This document shows, piece after piece, positions 13,295-22,100 of a stretch of 64,000 nt of DNA. Both the position numbers and the translations under genes were made by a program. The notes below the pieces were generated by a model that saw only the letters and a list, made by a program, of their open reading frames with translations, was not told where the DNA came from and did not search any database. This stretch comes from an uncultured Dehalococcoidia bacterium. GTDB lineage: Bacteria; Chloroflexota; Dehalococcoidia; Lucifugimonadales; UBA1123. The stretch is from contig CATOSI010000002.1 of assembly GCA_951812505.1 (NCBI GenBank), positions 372,001 through 436,000 on the forward strand. Reading direction: 5' to 3'. Positions within the stretch are counted from its first letter, which is position 1. Each line of letters starts with the position of its first letter.

Positions 13295-14508
13295 TTTGTG
13301 GGGTTTTCGTGATGGGCGGGATGTGGGGGCCGCGCGTGTGGATGCCCACTTTCGTGAGCATAACGATGATGGTAGTAGTTGGATGTACGCTCGAAGCGAG
13401 CGAGCCTTCGATGTCCCCAATATCGGCGCCAGAACCCTCGCCTGATTCGCTGGATGTGCTCATCGCCGTTCTGAGGGAAGCGGGATCCGTGGGGGTTCTG
13501 TCCGATGAAACGGCGGACCTGCTGTCGGACTTGTTCATAGAGTATCTAATTACGCCGGAGACGGGGGAGGCCGAGGAGCGGGTAAAGGAACGCCTGTCTG
13601 TCGATCAGCCGCTGGACGCGGTTATTGGGGTTCTGGAGGAAGCGACGGTCATCGGGGCTCTTTCCGACGCAATGTCCGACCTGCTGTCGGACTTGTTCAT
13701 AGAGTATCTGATTGCGCCGGCCACGGGGGAGGCGCCGGAAGAGGTGAGGGGGAGATTGTCCGCCGGTTGGGGGACAATGACAATCACGAACCCCGATGGG
13801 AGTGAGATAACGACGATGGAGCAGTGGTCGGAGCGCGTGAATAGCAGCCATTGGAAGCGGGGGCGCAGCGCTTACAGCTTGGCGGATTTCGTCATGAACC
13901 GGGGCGGCGCCAAGGTTCTGCGGGAGAGGGTATCGTCGGTCTTATCTCGGCCGGTTACGCTGGATAGGGCGACGCCTGAGTATGGGGCTAAGTTCGATTC
14001 GCACGGAGGGAGTCCGAGCAAGCTGGATCTTGGGATATTTGGACGAGTCGGCTCGGAATCGGGCTTGTTTGTGGGCGTGGAGGCGAAGGTGGATGAGTGG
14101 TTTGGAGAAACCGTTTGCAAACGGTATCAGAGAGCGGTGAGTTATTTGGAAGAAAACCCGCGGTCGAAAGCCGCCGCGAGGGTCAGGGACCTACTGTCGG
14201 AATACTTTGGGGAGACGGCTGAGCCATGCGATTCGAGGTTTTCGGATGTACGCTATCAGCTGTTGACCTCCACCGCGGGGACTGTGGCGGTGGGGAAGGA
14301 TTTCTCGGTGTTCTACGTATTGGTTTTCGAGACGGACTCGTATGACGAGCGGAGGGGGCGGGAGAATCGGTTGGCTTATGAGAGGTTCATCGAGGCGGCG
14401 GGAGGCAGGGTTATAGCATTGGGTGAGGGCGGTTTCGATGCGTATGAAATCATGGTGGCGGGGAAGCGGCTGGTTTGCGTATATGATTATTTTGACGAGT
14501 GGGACTAG
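13291..14508 (+). CDS. Putative lipoprotein with two novel repeats and DUF6946-type nuclease domain
   Basis: 405 residues. N-term: hydrophobic stretch ending VVVGC (lipobox-like), residues ~18-32. Then two ~48-residue repeats ending SDLLSDLFIEYLITPETGEA and SDLLSDLFIEYLIAPATGEA with ...ERL/GRL; the same unit occurs twice in the 19110-23021 protein. Then residues ~170-330: HWKRGRSAYSLADFVM, PEYGAKFDSHGGSPSKLDLG and VGVEAKVDEWFGETV, which fit the DUF6946 PD-(D/E)xK-like fold (D in KLDLG, ExK in VEAK). The first ~30 codons coincide with a decayed GGATTCCCG-type repeat (WMPTFVSITMM versus repeat-encoded WIPAFAGMTVV), so export is uncertain; an internal ATG near 13411 is the alternative start. Confidence 0.62.
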   Translation: MICGVFVMGGMWGPRVWMPTFVSITMMVVVGCTLEASEPSMSPISAPEPSPDSLDVLIAVLREAGSVGVLSDETADLLSDLFIEYLITPETGEAEERVKERLSVDQPLDAVIGVLEEATVIGALSDAMSDLLSDLFIEYLIAPATGEAPEEVRGRLSAGWGTMTITNPDGSEITTMEQWSERVNSSHWKRGRSAYSLADFVMNRGGAKVLRERVSSVLSRPVTLDRATPEYGAKFDSHGGSPSKLDLGIFGRVGSESGLFVGVEAKVDEWFGETVCKRYQRAVSYLEENPRSKAAARVRDLLSEYFGETAEPCDSRFSDVRYQLLTSTAGTVAVGKDFSVFYVLVFETDSYDERRGRENRLAYERFIEAAGGRVIALGEGGFDAYEIMVAGKRLVCVYDYFDEWD

Positions 14509-14541
14509 GGTATTTGGGATTGGACCGGTGTGGCGGTGTGG

Positions 14542-14547
14542 TAGGAT
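14542..14547 (+). promoter_or_regulatory. -10 element (TAGGAT) of Uma2 gene
   Basis: TGTGGTAGGATTGGGGTGAG then GCAATCGAG. The same 5' region occurs at 18118-18148 (TGTTAGAATCGGGGCAG then GCAATCGAG), showing a shared promoter inherited by duplication. Confidence 0.45.
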
Positions 14548-14583
14548 TGGGGTGAGGCAATCGAGGGTGTGGGAGATTTCGAG

Positions 14584-15360
14584 ATGACGAGTATGCGCTC
14601 AGAGGCTTCGGCGGTGGTCGAGGCGGGGCAGGTTCCGTGGTATGACCTGATTGACGAGATACCGGAGCCGCTAGAGGACGGAATGCAGCAGGATGATACG
14701 ATACTGCGGATACTATCTATAATCTGGGCGATGTACGCGGATGATCCATACACGCTGGTGGTGGGGCAGGCGACTCAGCTAGTGTACGACTCGGCGCGGC
14801 CCGGCTCTTATCTTTCGCCGGATGGCTATGTGGTGTTCGGGGTTCCGGCGCGCATGATCAAGCGGGACCGGCGCATCTACCGGATAGATGAGTGGGGGCC
14901 TCCACCGGCGTTCGTGATGGAGGTGGGGTCGGACAGCACTGCATCCAGAGACATGAGGGAGAAGCGGGAGATATACGCCCGGATGGGGGCGCGGGAGTAT
15001 TGGCGTTTCGACCCATCGGGCGGGGAGCGTTATGGTGAGCCGCTGATTGGGGAGCGGCTGGTGGATGGTGAGTATGAGCGGTTTGAGACGCGGGTGGAGG
15101 CGAATGGGGATGTGTGGGCGCGGAGCGAGGCGCTGGGCGTGGATTTCTACTGGCGGGTCGGCGAGGACGGGTACGGTGAGTTCCTGGTCCGGGACGGCGA
15201 GACGGGCGAGTGGCTGGGGGATCTGAGCGAGGAGCGGGCGGCGAGGCTGGCGGCTGAGGCGGCGACGCTGGCTGAATCGGCGGCGAGGCTGGCGGCTGAG
15301 GCGCGCGCGCAAGAGCTCGAGGCGGAGTTGGAGCGTCTGCGGGGGTTGGGCGGGGAGTGA
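14584..15360 (+). CDS. Uma2-family (DUF820) protein, paralogue A
   Basis: 258 residues. Signature blocks: VPWYDLIDEIPEPLEDGMQQ, GSYLSPDGYVVFG (first acidic), PPAFVMEVGSDST (second acidic), KREIYARMGAREYWRFDP. C-terminal Ala/Glu/Arg coiled coil (ARLAAEARAQELEAELERLR). Start ATG 14584 (MTSMRSE) matches the MTS start of the paralogue at 18346; GGGAG lies 7 nt upstream. About 75% identical by eye to the 18346 gene, so a fairly recent duplication. Target unknown. Ends 7 bp from the convergent CBS gene. Confidence 0.85.
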   Translation: MTSMRSEASAVVEAGQVPWYDLIDEIPEPLEDGMQQDDTILRILSIIWAMYADDPYTLVVGQATQLVYDSARPGSYLSPDGYVVFGVPARMIKRDRRIYRIDEWGPPPAFVMEVGSDSTASRDMREKREIYARMGAREYWRFDPSGGERYGEPLIGERLVDGEYERFETRVEANGDVWARSEALGVDFYWRVGEDGYGEFLVRDGETGEWLGDLSEERAARLAAEAATLAESAARLAAEARAQELEAELERLRGLGGE

Positions 15361-15366
15361 CGAGCG

Positions 15367-15759
15367 CTATTCTCCGAGGGTCAGGTCGCGCAGGGTGACT
15401 ATTCCGATGGGGTTGCGGTCGTGGTCCACGACGACGGCACGGGAGACTTCGAAGCGCGCCAGCAGGCGCACGGCGTAGCGCGCCAGCATATCCGGCGGCA
15501 CCGTCCAGACGGGCTTGGACATGATTTCATAGATGTTGACCCGGTCGGGGGACCGATTGTGGGCGATCACCTGGCGGGCTATGTCGGAAACCAAGACCAA
15601 TCCGATCTCGTCATCCTCGTCACGCCTGTTGACCACCAGCGAATTGACGTTGTGCCGGCGCATCAACGCCATGGCGTCGGATACGGTGGCCAGTCCGTTG
15701 ATGCTGATAATTTCGGTGACCATCACGTCGCCGACCCGGAGTTCTGGTTTCGCGCTCAT
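15367..15759 (-). CDS. CBS-domain pair protein
   Basis: 130 residues forming one Bateman module: CBS1 VGDVMVTEIISINGLATVSD with NVNSLVVN and GLVLVSDIARQV; CBS2 EIMSKPVWTVPPDMLARYAV with VSRAVVVD and PIGIVTLRDL. Such modules sense adenine nucleotides. Its ATG overlaps the stop of the PII-like gene by 4 nt, so it is the last gene of the DUF1538-DUF1538-PII-CBS operon and probably conveys energy state to the transporter. The nucleotide specificity is not predictable here. Confidence 0.87.
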   Translation of the reverse strand: MSAKPELRVGDVMVTEIISINGLATVSDAMALMRRHNVNSLVVNRRDEDDEIGLVLVSDIARQVIAHNRSPDRVNIYEIMSKPVWTVPPDMLARYAVRLLARFEVSRAVVVDHDRNPIGIVTLRDLTLGE

Positions 15760-16106
15760 ATTTCTGGGGTCAATTCCTCGTAAATGGTGGGCAGTTGGGT
15801 AATCATGCCAACGGCGTCTTCTACGTCAATCTGGAAGGCGATGCCGGACCCGCGCTCGGAGTCGAAATTCGCGGCGTCGCCGATGCGCTCCAGTATTTCG
15901 CGCGCGCGGGGCTCGACGACCAGGAACATGACGATGTCTCGGCTGGATTCCAGTTCCAGTCCCAAGAAGGTCTTTCCGGGTGTCAGGCCTTCGCCTCTTA
16001 CGCTGGTTACGATGGTCGCTCCGGTAGCGCCCGCGTCCCTCGCCGCGTGGACTACAGTATCGGTTTTTTGGTCGCTAACGAGCGCGACTATCAACTTGAG
16101 TCTCAT
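15756..16106 (-). CDS. PII-like signalling protein
   Basis: 116 residues from ATG 16106: MRLKLIVALVSDQKTDTVVH starts like GlnB-type proteins. ARDAGATGATIVTSVRGEGL covers the beginning of the T-loop, and ELESSRDIVMFLVVEPRARE then ILERI matches the second half of the PII fold. The conserved uridylylation Tyr is not obvious, so control is probably by effector binding only. It overlaps the DUF1538 gene upstream by 32 nt and the CBS gene downstream by 4 nt. PII-like proteins often gate the membrane protein encoded beside them, here most likely the DUF1538 pair. Confidence 0.8.
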   Translation of the reverse strand: MRLKLIVALVSDQKTDTVVHAARDAGATGATIVTSVRGEGLTPGKTFLGLELESSRDIVMFLVVEPRAREILERIGDAANFDSERGSGIAFQIDVEDAVGMITQLPTIYEELTPEI

Positions 16107-16905
16107 GCCCGGACTCTTCCTCCGTTTCGGTCGAGCGGGTGTGGCGCCCGCGCTTGCGCCAGGATGAGACAATGGCGTATCCCAGCACTGTCATTATAGG
16201 AAATACGCTGGCGAAAGCAATAAGTCCGAACCCGTCAATCAGCGGGCTTCGGCCCGGTATGCCGGCCGCGAGTCCCAATCCGAGGGCGGCGACCACGGGG
16301 ACGGTGACCGTCGAGGTGGTAACCCCGCCGGAGTCGTAGGCCAGGGGCACGATTGTCCGGGCGGAGCGGAAGGTCAGCACTATCACTATGAGGTAGGCGG
16401 CCACGATGTACCAGGGCAACGGGGTTCCGGTAACTATGCGGAAGCATCCCAGGGCCACGCCGACCGCCACGCCGACCGCCACGGCGATTCTCAATCCCCA
16501 GGCGCGGACGGCTCCACCGGAAACCGTCTCGGCTTTGAGCGCCACGGCTATGAGTGAGGGTTCGGCCACCGTGGTGGCAAAGCCGATGGCCGCGGCGAAG
16601 GCGTACACGAGCCAGTAGTCTCGCCAGTCCGGGGCGCCTTCGGTCGCTGCGTCTCCCAGGGTATCGGGCGAGGTCAACTGGCTGGCCATGGTCTCTCCGA
16701 TGGGAAACAGCGCTTGTTCCAAGCCGACCAGAAACAGCGCAAGGCCGGCGAGGACGCAGATAAATCCGGCGATCAGCTTTCGCAGGTTGGGGAGCGGGCG
16801 GCGCAGGACGGCGAGCTGGAACAGGAGCAATACCCCGGCGATGGGCGCCACGTCCAACACGGTTGATTTCAGGGAAGTCAGGAAGGCTTGGAACAGTAAC
16901 TCCAA
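16075..16905 (-). CDS. DUF1538 membrane protein, second half
   Basis: 276 residues, about seven membrane helices. Family signatures: [51 protein letters not shown] and [22 protein letters not shown]1538 proteins are uncharacterised polytopic proteins presumed to be transporters; many are long with two such halves, and here the halves are separate adjacent genes 2 bp apart. The C-terminal tail after the last helix is charged (KRGRHTRSTETEEE) and overlaps the start of the PII-like gene. Confidence 0.84.
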   Translation of the reverse strand: MELLFQAFLTSLKSTVLDVAPIAGVLLLFQLAVLRRPLPNLRKLIAGFICVLAGLALFLVGLEQALFPIGETMASQLTSPDTLGDAATEGAPDWRDYWLVYAFAAAIGFATTVAEPSLIAVALKAETVSGGAVRAWGLRIAVAVGVAVGVALGCFRIVTGTPLPWYIVAAYLIVIVLTFRSARTIVPLAYDSGGVTTSTVTVPVVAALGLGLAAGIPGRSPLIDGFGLIAFASVFPIMTVLGYAIVSSWRKRGRHTRSTETEEESGHETQVDSRAR

Positions 16906-16907
16906 CG

Positions 16908-17651
16908 TTAGACCACCATCCCGTAGCCCATGACGCAGATCATAGGTGTCAGGCTAGCGAAGGCGATGAGGCCAAAGCCGTCAACCATTGGGCTGCGTCC
17001 GCGGATAGACGATGCCAGGCCGACGCCCAGCGCGGTCACGAGCGGCACGGTGATGGTGCTGGTGGTGACCCCTCCCGAATCGTAGGCGATGCCCACGATT
17101 TCAGGGGGAGCGAAAACGGTCATGACGGTCACGAGCACGTAGCCCCCGATTATGAGGTAATGGATGGGCCATCCCTTCAGGATACGGAATACGCCCAACA
17201 CTATGGCGACGCCCACGGAGAAGGCCACTACCATCCGCAAGCGCAGAGCGTAGGAGTCCCGCGCGGTGTCGCTGTCCTGGATTACCCCGGCTTCGGAGGC
17301 GACCGAGGCAGCCTCGCCCGCTACGGCGATGAGCGCAGGCTCGGCGACGGTGGTACCGAATCCCAGGCAAAAGGCAAAGGCCAGCAGAGCGACTACGCTC
17401 CCCTTGCGGGCGAATCCCTGAGCCAGGGCCTCTCCAATGGGAAAGAGGCCGCTTTCGAGCCCCTGGATGAAAAGGGCCAACCCGACAACGACACAGGCCA
17501 GCCCCGCCACCACGTTCCAGAGGTTGGGAAACGGCTGCTGGATCACCACTATCTGGAAGAAGGCGATGACCAGTATGATGGGAGCGAGGTCCTGCACCGA
17601 GCCGACGAGGCGACGGAATATCGTGGGTAACAGGTAGGCGGAATCCTTCAT
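16908..17651 (-). CDS. DUF1538 membrane protein, first half
   Basis: 247 residues with the same signatures as its neighbour: [54 protein letters not shown] and [19 protein letters not shown]. The parallel conserved GGVTTST loop in both genes suggests a heterodimer whose subunits arose by duplication. First gene of the four-gene operon. Upstream, TGGTATAAT (extended -10) on the minus strand at 17674-17682 gives a short leader. Substrate not known. Confidence 0.84.
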   Translation of the reverse strand: MKDSAYLLPTIFRRLVGSVQDLAPIILVIAFFQIVVIQQPFPNLWNVVAGLACVVVGLALFIQGLESGLFPIGEALAQGFARKGSVVALLAFAFCLGFGTTVAEPALIAVAGEAASVASEAGVIQDSDTARDSYALRLRMVVAFSVGVAIVLGVFRILKGWPIHYLIIGGYVLVTVMTVFAPPEIVGIAYDSGGVTTSTITVPLVTALGVGLASSIRGRSPMVDGFGLIAFASLTPMICVMGYGMVV

Positions 17652-17673
17652 TCTGTTCCTGTGGATCGGCGGA

Positions 17674-17682
17674 ATTATACCA
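17674..17682 (-). promoter_or_regulatory. Extended -10 promoter of the DUF1538 operon
   Basis: Minus strand reads TGGTATAATTCC, a perfect TATAAT with the TGn extension, 23 nt before the ATG at 17651. No good -35, as expected for extended -10 promoters. Confidence 0.6.
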
Positions 17683-17688
17683 CGACCG

Positions 17689-17839
17689 GGTGGGCTAGCA
17701 GGGTCTTTTCATTATCCTGTTTGGCATAATCGCAGTACGGTGTCCAGCTAGTTTTTCATGTAGCCGCTTACCCCCACCCCTAGATTCCCGCCTTCGCGGG
17801 AATGACGAGACGAAAACGAAAAGACTCTGGGTGGGCTAG
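17689..17839. mobile_element. MITE-1 copy with 10-bp target duplication
   Basis: Element 17699-17829 has terminal inverted repeats CAGGGTCTTTTC and GAAAAGACTCTG. It is flanked on both sides by the direct repeat GGTGGGCTAG (17689-17698 and 17830-17839). Inside it are an IS630-like end (AGTACGGTGTCCAGCTAG) and the core hairpin TTCCCGCCTTCGCGGGAATG. No coding capacity. Confidence 0.85.
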
Positions 17840-17865
17840 AACACGTCACCAGTGTACCGTAGATG

Positions 17866-18345
17866 CTGTATCAGTTTGGTCGGTGTAAGGAATCACCCTA
17901 ACCCTAACCTACCTCTATCAAGGGGTGAGAGTGGTAGGCATTCACCCTCACCCCAGCCCTCTCCCTTGAGGGAGAGGGGGCCTGTTGATCGAAATTCGCG
18001 GTTGACTGCGCATTTACATACCCCTGTGAGCCCATCAAGGGGGAAGGGACTTGCATACTCTTGTCAGCCCGTCGAGGGAGAGGTGATTGTCGCGCAGGCG
18101 GCGGATATGAGGCGGGGGTGTGTTAGAATCGGGGCAGGGCAATCGAGTGTAGTACGGCGTCCAGCTAGTTTTGACATTTATGGGGCCTGCCCGACCCCTG
18201 GATTGCCGCCTTCGCGGGAATGACTGAATTGTCGTTCACCCTCACCCTAGCCCTCTCCCTGAGGGAGAGGGGATTTTCTGACGGTTAGCAGTTGGAGCAT
18301 GGCATATTCATGTGGACGCTGTAGCAGGTAATCGGAGAATGCAAG
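17866..18345. repeat. Repeat cluster between DUF1538 operon and Uma2 gene
   Basis: 17866-17874 CTGTATCAG is the left end of MITE-2, with no right end found. 17889-18060 holds two or three CCCTAACCC/CCCTCTCCC hairpins and the GCGCATTTACATACCC segment also at 12440. 18124-18129 (TAGAAT) and the GCAATCGAG box are the original Uma2 promoter. 18150-18230 is an IS630-like end (TAGTACGGCGTCCAGCTAG) with a core hairpin. 18236-18275 is another CCCTCTCCC hairpin. No gene. Confidence 0.7.
18124..18129 (+). promoter_or_regulatory. Displaced Uma2 promoter (-10 TAGAAT)
   Basis: Homologous to the promoter of the 14584 gene, but here the repeat block 18150-18300 separates it from the coding start at 18346, giving a leader of over 200 nt that contains two hairpins. 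Confidence 0.4.
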
Positions 18346-19113
18346 ATGACGAGCATATGCGCGAACGTTCCAGCTGTCGCCGACGCCGACGAAGTTCCCT
18401 GGTACGATCTGATAGACGATGTGCCGGAGCCGCCAGAGGACGGAATGCAGCAGTACGACACTATCATATACATACTGGCCATACTCGGTGCGCGGTACGC
18501 GCATGATCCCAATGTTCTGGTGGCGGGGAGCGCTGTGTTCATCGTGTACGACTCCGCTACCCCTGGCTCGGTGATCGCGCCGGACGGTTTCGTGGTGTTC
18601 GGGGTACCTGAGCGGCTTATCAAGAGGATCAGACGGCTGTACCGGATAGAAGAGTGGGGACCGCCGCCCGCGTTCGTACTGGAGGTGGCGTCCGAGAGTA
18701 CGGCGGGCAGGGACATAGGCGTAAAGCGTGAGATATACGCTCGGATGGGGGCGCGGGAGTACTGGCGCATGGATCCGTCGGGCGGGGAATACTACGGGGA
18801 ACCACTGGTGGGCGAGAGGTTGGTGGATGCGGATTATGAGCGGTTTGAGACGCAGGTGGAAGCAGGCGGGGACGTGTGGGCTCGGAGCGAGGTATTGGGG
18901 GTGGATTTCTACTGGCGGGTTGGGAGCGACGGGTACGGGGAGTTCCTGGTCCGGGACAGCGAGACGGGCGAGTGGCTGGGGGACCTGAGCGAGGAGCGGG
19001 CGGCGAGGCTGGCGGAAACGGAAGCGAGGCTGGCGGCAGAGGCGCGGGCGCGGGAGCTCGAGGCGGAGCTGGAGCGTCTGAGGCGGGGCGGCGGAAATGG
19101 TGACGGTGGTTAG
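18346..19113 (+). CDS. Uma2-family (DUF820) protein, paralogue B
   Basis: 255 residues, close paralogue of the 14584 gene: VPWYDLIDDVPEPPEDGMQQ, GSVIAPDGFVVFG, PPAFVLEVASESTAGRD, KREIYARMGAREYWRMDP and a C-terminal Glu/Ala/Arg coiled coil ending ERLRRGGGNGDGG. PD-(D/E)xK acidic residues and Lys are retained, so the enzyme is probably active if expressed. GGAG lies about 10 nt upstream of ATG 18346. Its natural promoter was pushed away by a repeat insertion. The 3' end overlaps the convergent 19110-23021 gene by 4 nt. Confidence 0.85.
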   Translation: MTSICANVPAVADADEVPWYDLIDDVPEPPEDGMQQYDTIIYILAILGARYAHDPNVLVAGSAVFIVYDSATPGSVIAPDGFVVFGVPERLIKRIRRLYRIEEWGPPPAFVLEVASESTAGRDIGVKREIYARMGAREYWRMDPSGGEYYGEPLVGERLVDADYERFETQVEAGGDVWARSEVLGVDFYWRVGSDGYGEFLVRDSETGEWLGDLSEERAARLAETEARLAAEARARELEAELERLRRGGGNGDGG

Positions 19114-22100
19114 CGGTCTGGTGGGGCGCTGTTCGGGGATTGCGTCCTCTGGAGATAGTCTTCGAGTAGAGAGGGACGGGGCTGGTAGGGCGTGAAGTCA
19201 TTGAGTTGGGTGTCGGACGGCGTATGGCCGTAGGACGGCGACTCGGCCTCGCAGTTCGCCTGATCTCCGGCCAGGATAAATGCGGGGGACCAGTTCGAGA
19301 TAGGGGCTTCTTCGTTATCCATGATTTGCAGTGTGAGGATGGCCTTTCCGCGGGATAGCCAGTGACCGGCACTGACTGCGCTCATGTCTATGCTGATGTG
19401 TGTCGCGTCCACTTGAACTGCGTTGCCGTCCGGGTATAGACGTTCACGGTGGGCGCCTGTGACTCTGCGGAACTGAATCATGAAACCCGTATCCCGGATT
19501 TCTGAAATGCCGTCTACTTCCAAACGGAGCGTTGCCTCGGCAGGTCGAGGGGATGTTGGTATGACGCACTGTGGCGGTTCCGGGTCAGCCGAGTGTATGG
19601 TGGCGGTGTAATCAGGGCTGGGAGGGACCGCTTCGGTGGTAGTGGAGGTCTTCGGTCGGGGCGGGTTGTCGAAGGGGTTGTGGTACACGAGCACTCTGCC
19701 GCGATTGATGTCGCCGACGTAGAGGTTGTCCCGGTCGTCGAAGGTAGCGGTGTAGGGCATGGAGCTGAAGTCGTAGAGGTATGTGTCCGGGAGGGTTTCT
19801 TCTCCGAGCGGGTCGTCATAGACTCCGACGAATCTACCGGCTACGTAGCTGTTGTAGCCCACGACCATGCGGTTGGAGCTGTCGAAGGCGGGTTCCCAGA
19901 TGGCGGCGGACATTCGCACGTTGCGGTAAGGGACTCTGACATTGGTTTCCCATCTGTCAGCCCACAGGTTGGAGACACCTTCAGCAGAATGCGTAAATAT
20001 CTTGTCGGCGGCGGGGCCGTAGATGGTGGTGGAGTTGGTGAGAGGCAGTATCTCAGCGGTGAAGATCAGAAAGCGGTGATTCCCCTCTACTTCGAGGCTG
20101 TGATCTGAAACGTACAGGTTTCCCAATCGGTCAATGGACAGGGCACCCGGGAAGCAGAGGGTGTCCGGCTTCGGGTCCAGCAAGGCACCTTCCGGATCGC
20201 CTCCCGCGTGAGGCTTCAAGGGCGCGATGCGATTGCACAAGACTCCTTCATGGCGGCCCTGGCCCAGGATGAGGTCAACGACAGGGTTGGTGGTCAATGG
20301 ATCGCGGATTCGGAGGACCCTATGGTTGTCGGTGTCGCTCAGCCAGAGGAATTCGCCATGGCCCGACGGGGCGATTCCGAATACCCTATCTTCAATGAAG
20401 ACTTCCGCATGTTCGCCCAGAACCGGGAAGGTCTGACCGTCCAGCCATATTGTATGCAGGGGAACCGAGTACTCCGTCAGGGGGAGTTGATAGACATCAA
20501 TGAACCTTCTTCCCTCGAAACCCAGGACCCACAGTCTTCCCGCTTCGTCCACTTTGATTCTGCCGCAGCAGTCCGTCCAGTAACCCTCCTCGAACTTCGA
20601 GCCGACTACACCGTCGGGGGGCCGACCGTTGTCAAGAGTGTCGAGGCCGTTCCAGAACATAAGACGCTCGATGTCGGAGACTACGAGCTGGTCATTCCAT
20701 ATAACGACGCCTCGACTTGAGTGTATGTTGACAGGGCTGGTGAAGTTGGCTCCGGCAGGTGGATAGAAGAGACGCATATCCGGTCGAGCCGGGGTATTGT
20801 TCTCGAGATTGAATGTATTCGACGGATAACGAAATATATCTGAGGTGACCAGAAAGGCCGGAACCAGGACATTCCCCTGGGCATCGACCGCAATACTGCC
20901 CGCGCTATTGCATATCCCCCCGCCACCACGCCAAGAGGTCAGGTGGGTCTCACCGCACTGTCTGTCGGGCTGGTACGACTCTTTGCCCAATACTTTGAGC
21001 ACCCGGGTTCCCTGGTGGTCCCAGAGTTCGATCATGTGGTTGCCGGAGTCGTTGACCCAGATTCCTCGATTATATGGGTCTGTTTCGATTGAGGTTGGTT
21101 CGTGGAAACGAGAGCCGAAAGTGGAGCTTGCAGACATGCCAGACTGGAAGGGAGGACCAAAGACCAGGATTCTGTCGTTAACGGTATCAGCGACGTAAAG
21201 CCTTCCCTGGGAGTCGAATGTGACGGCGGACGGGGCGTGAAGCCTGTCGAGTGAAGCGCCCGGCCGGTTGCTGTAGAGGTCGGGCTGGCCGAGCACAAGG
21301 TCGGCTACTTTCAGTATCTCTCCATTTTCTGAATCGTATGGGTACCTGAGGACACGGTTATTACCCCCGTCCGCTACCCACAGGCTGCCTTCGGTGTCGA
21401 GCTCCGCTCCGTTGCCATAGCGGTTCAATGTGAGTCTGTTGGACCACGAATGGAAGCAGAGAGTCTCCGGGCCGGGGGACGGGCGCCCCATATTGCACAA
21501 GTTCCCAGTGAAGTCGGCCTGCCCCCATACTTCGTCGGCCACTGAGTCGTTTTCAAATGGGCTGTCATACCTGAGCAGCCGACTGTTGTGAGAGTCTGGG
21601 ATGAAAATATCTCCCTGACCGTTTACCGCCATCGTTATAAACGTGTGTTCTTCGCCCGGACTTATGGCCGTACTGGATATTCCACACAGAGTATCGGCGC
21701 GGGCCTTCGGGCGGAGCGGATAGTTTTGAAGTCCGCTGTCTCCATTGCAGGCGGAACGGTCGAACAGGGACGGCTGTCCGATGACCAGTTCGGCGGAGCA
21801 GGGGCCCGGTCCTTCATAACACCCGGCCAAGTCCATGCCCAGGACGCGGCTGTTGCCGGAGTCCCAGATGTAGGCTTTGCCGGGGTTGGTGGAGCGGTCT
21901 ATGAGGACTCCGCCCGGGTTGAAGAGTTTGAACGGGACGACCCGGTTGGTGGCGATTTCCGAAAAGTCGGTCTTGCCCAGTATCGTGTCCGCCCAGAGGT
22001 CTCCGGCGATGCCGCGAATGGGACCCGAAGGCGGAAACGGCTCTGAGGGAGGCCTGTTCTGACGCAGCCAGTCGTTGTCGGGGTCGAGTTCGATGGCTTT

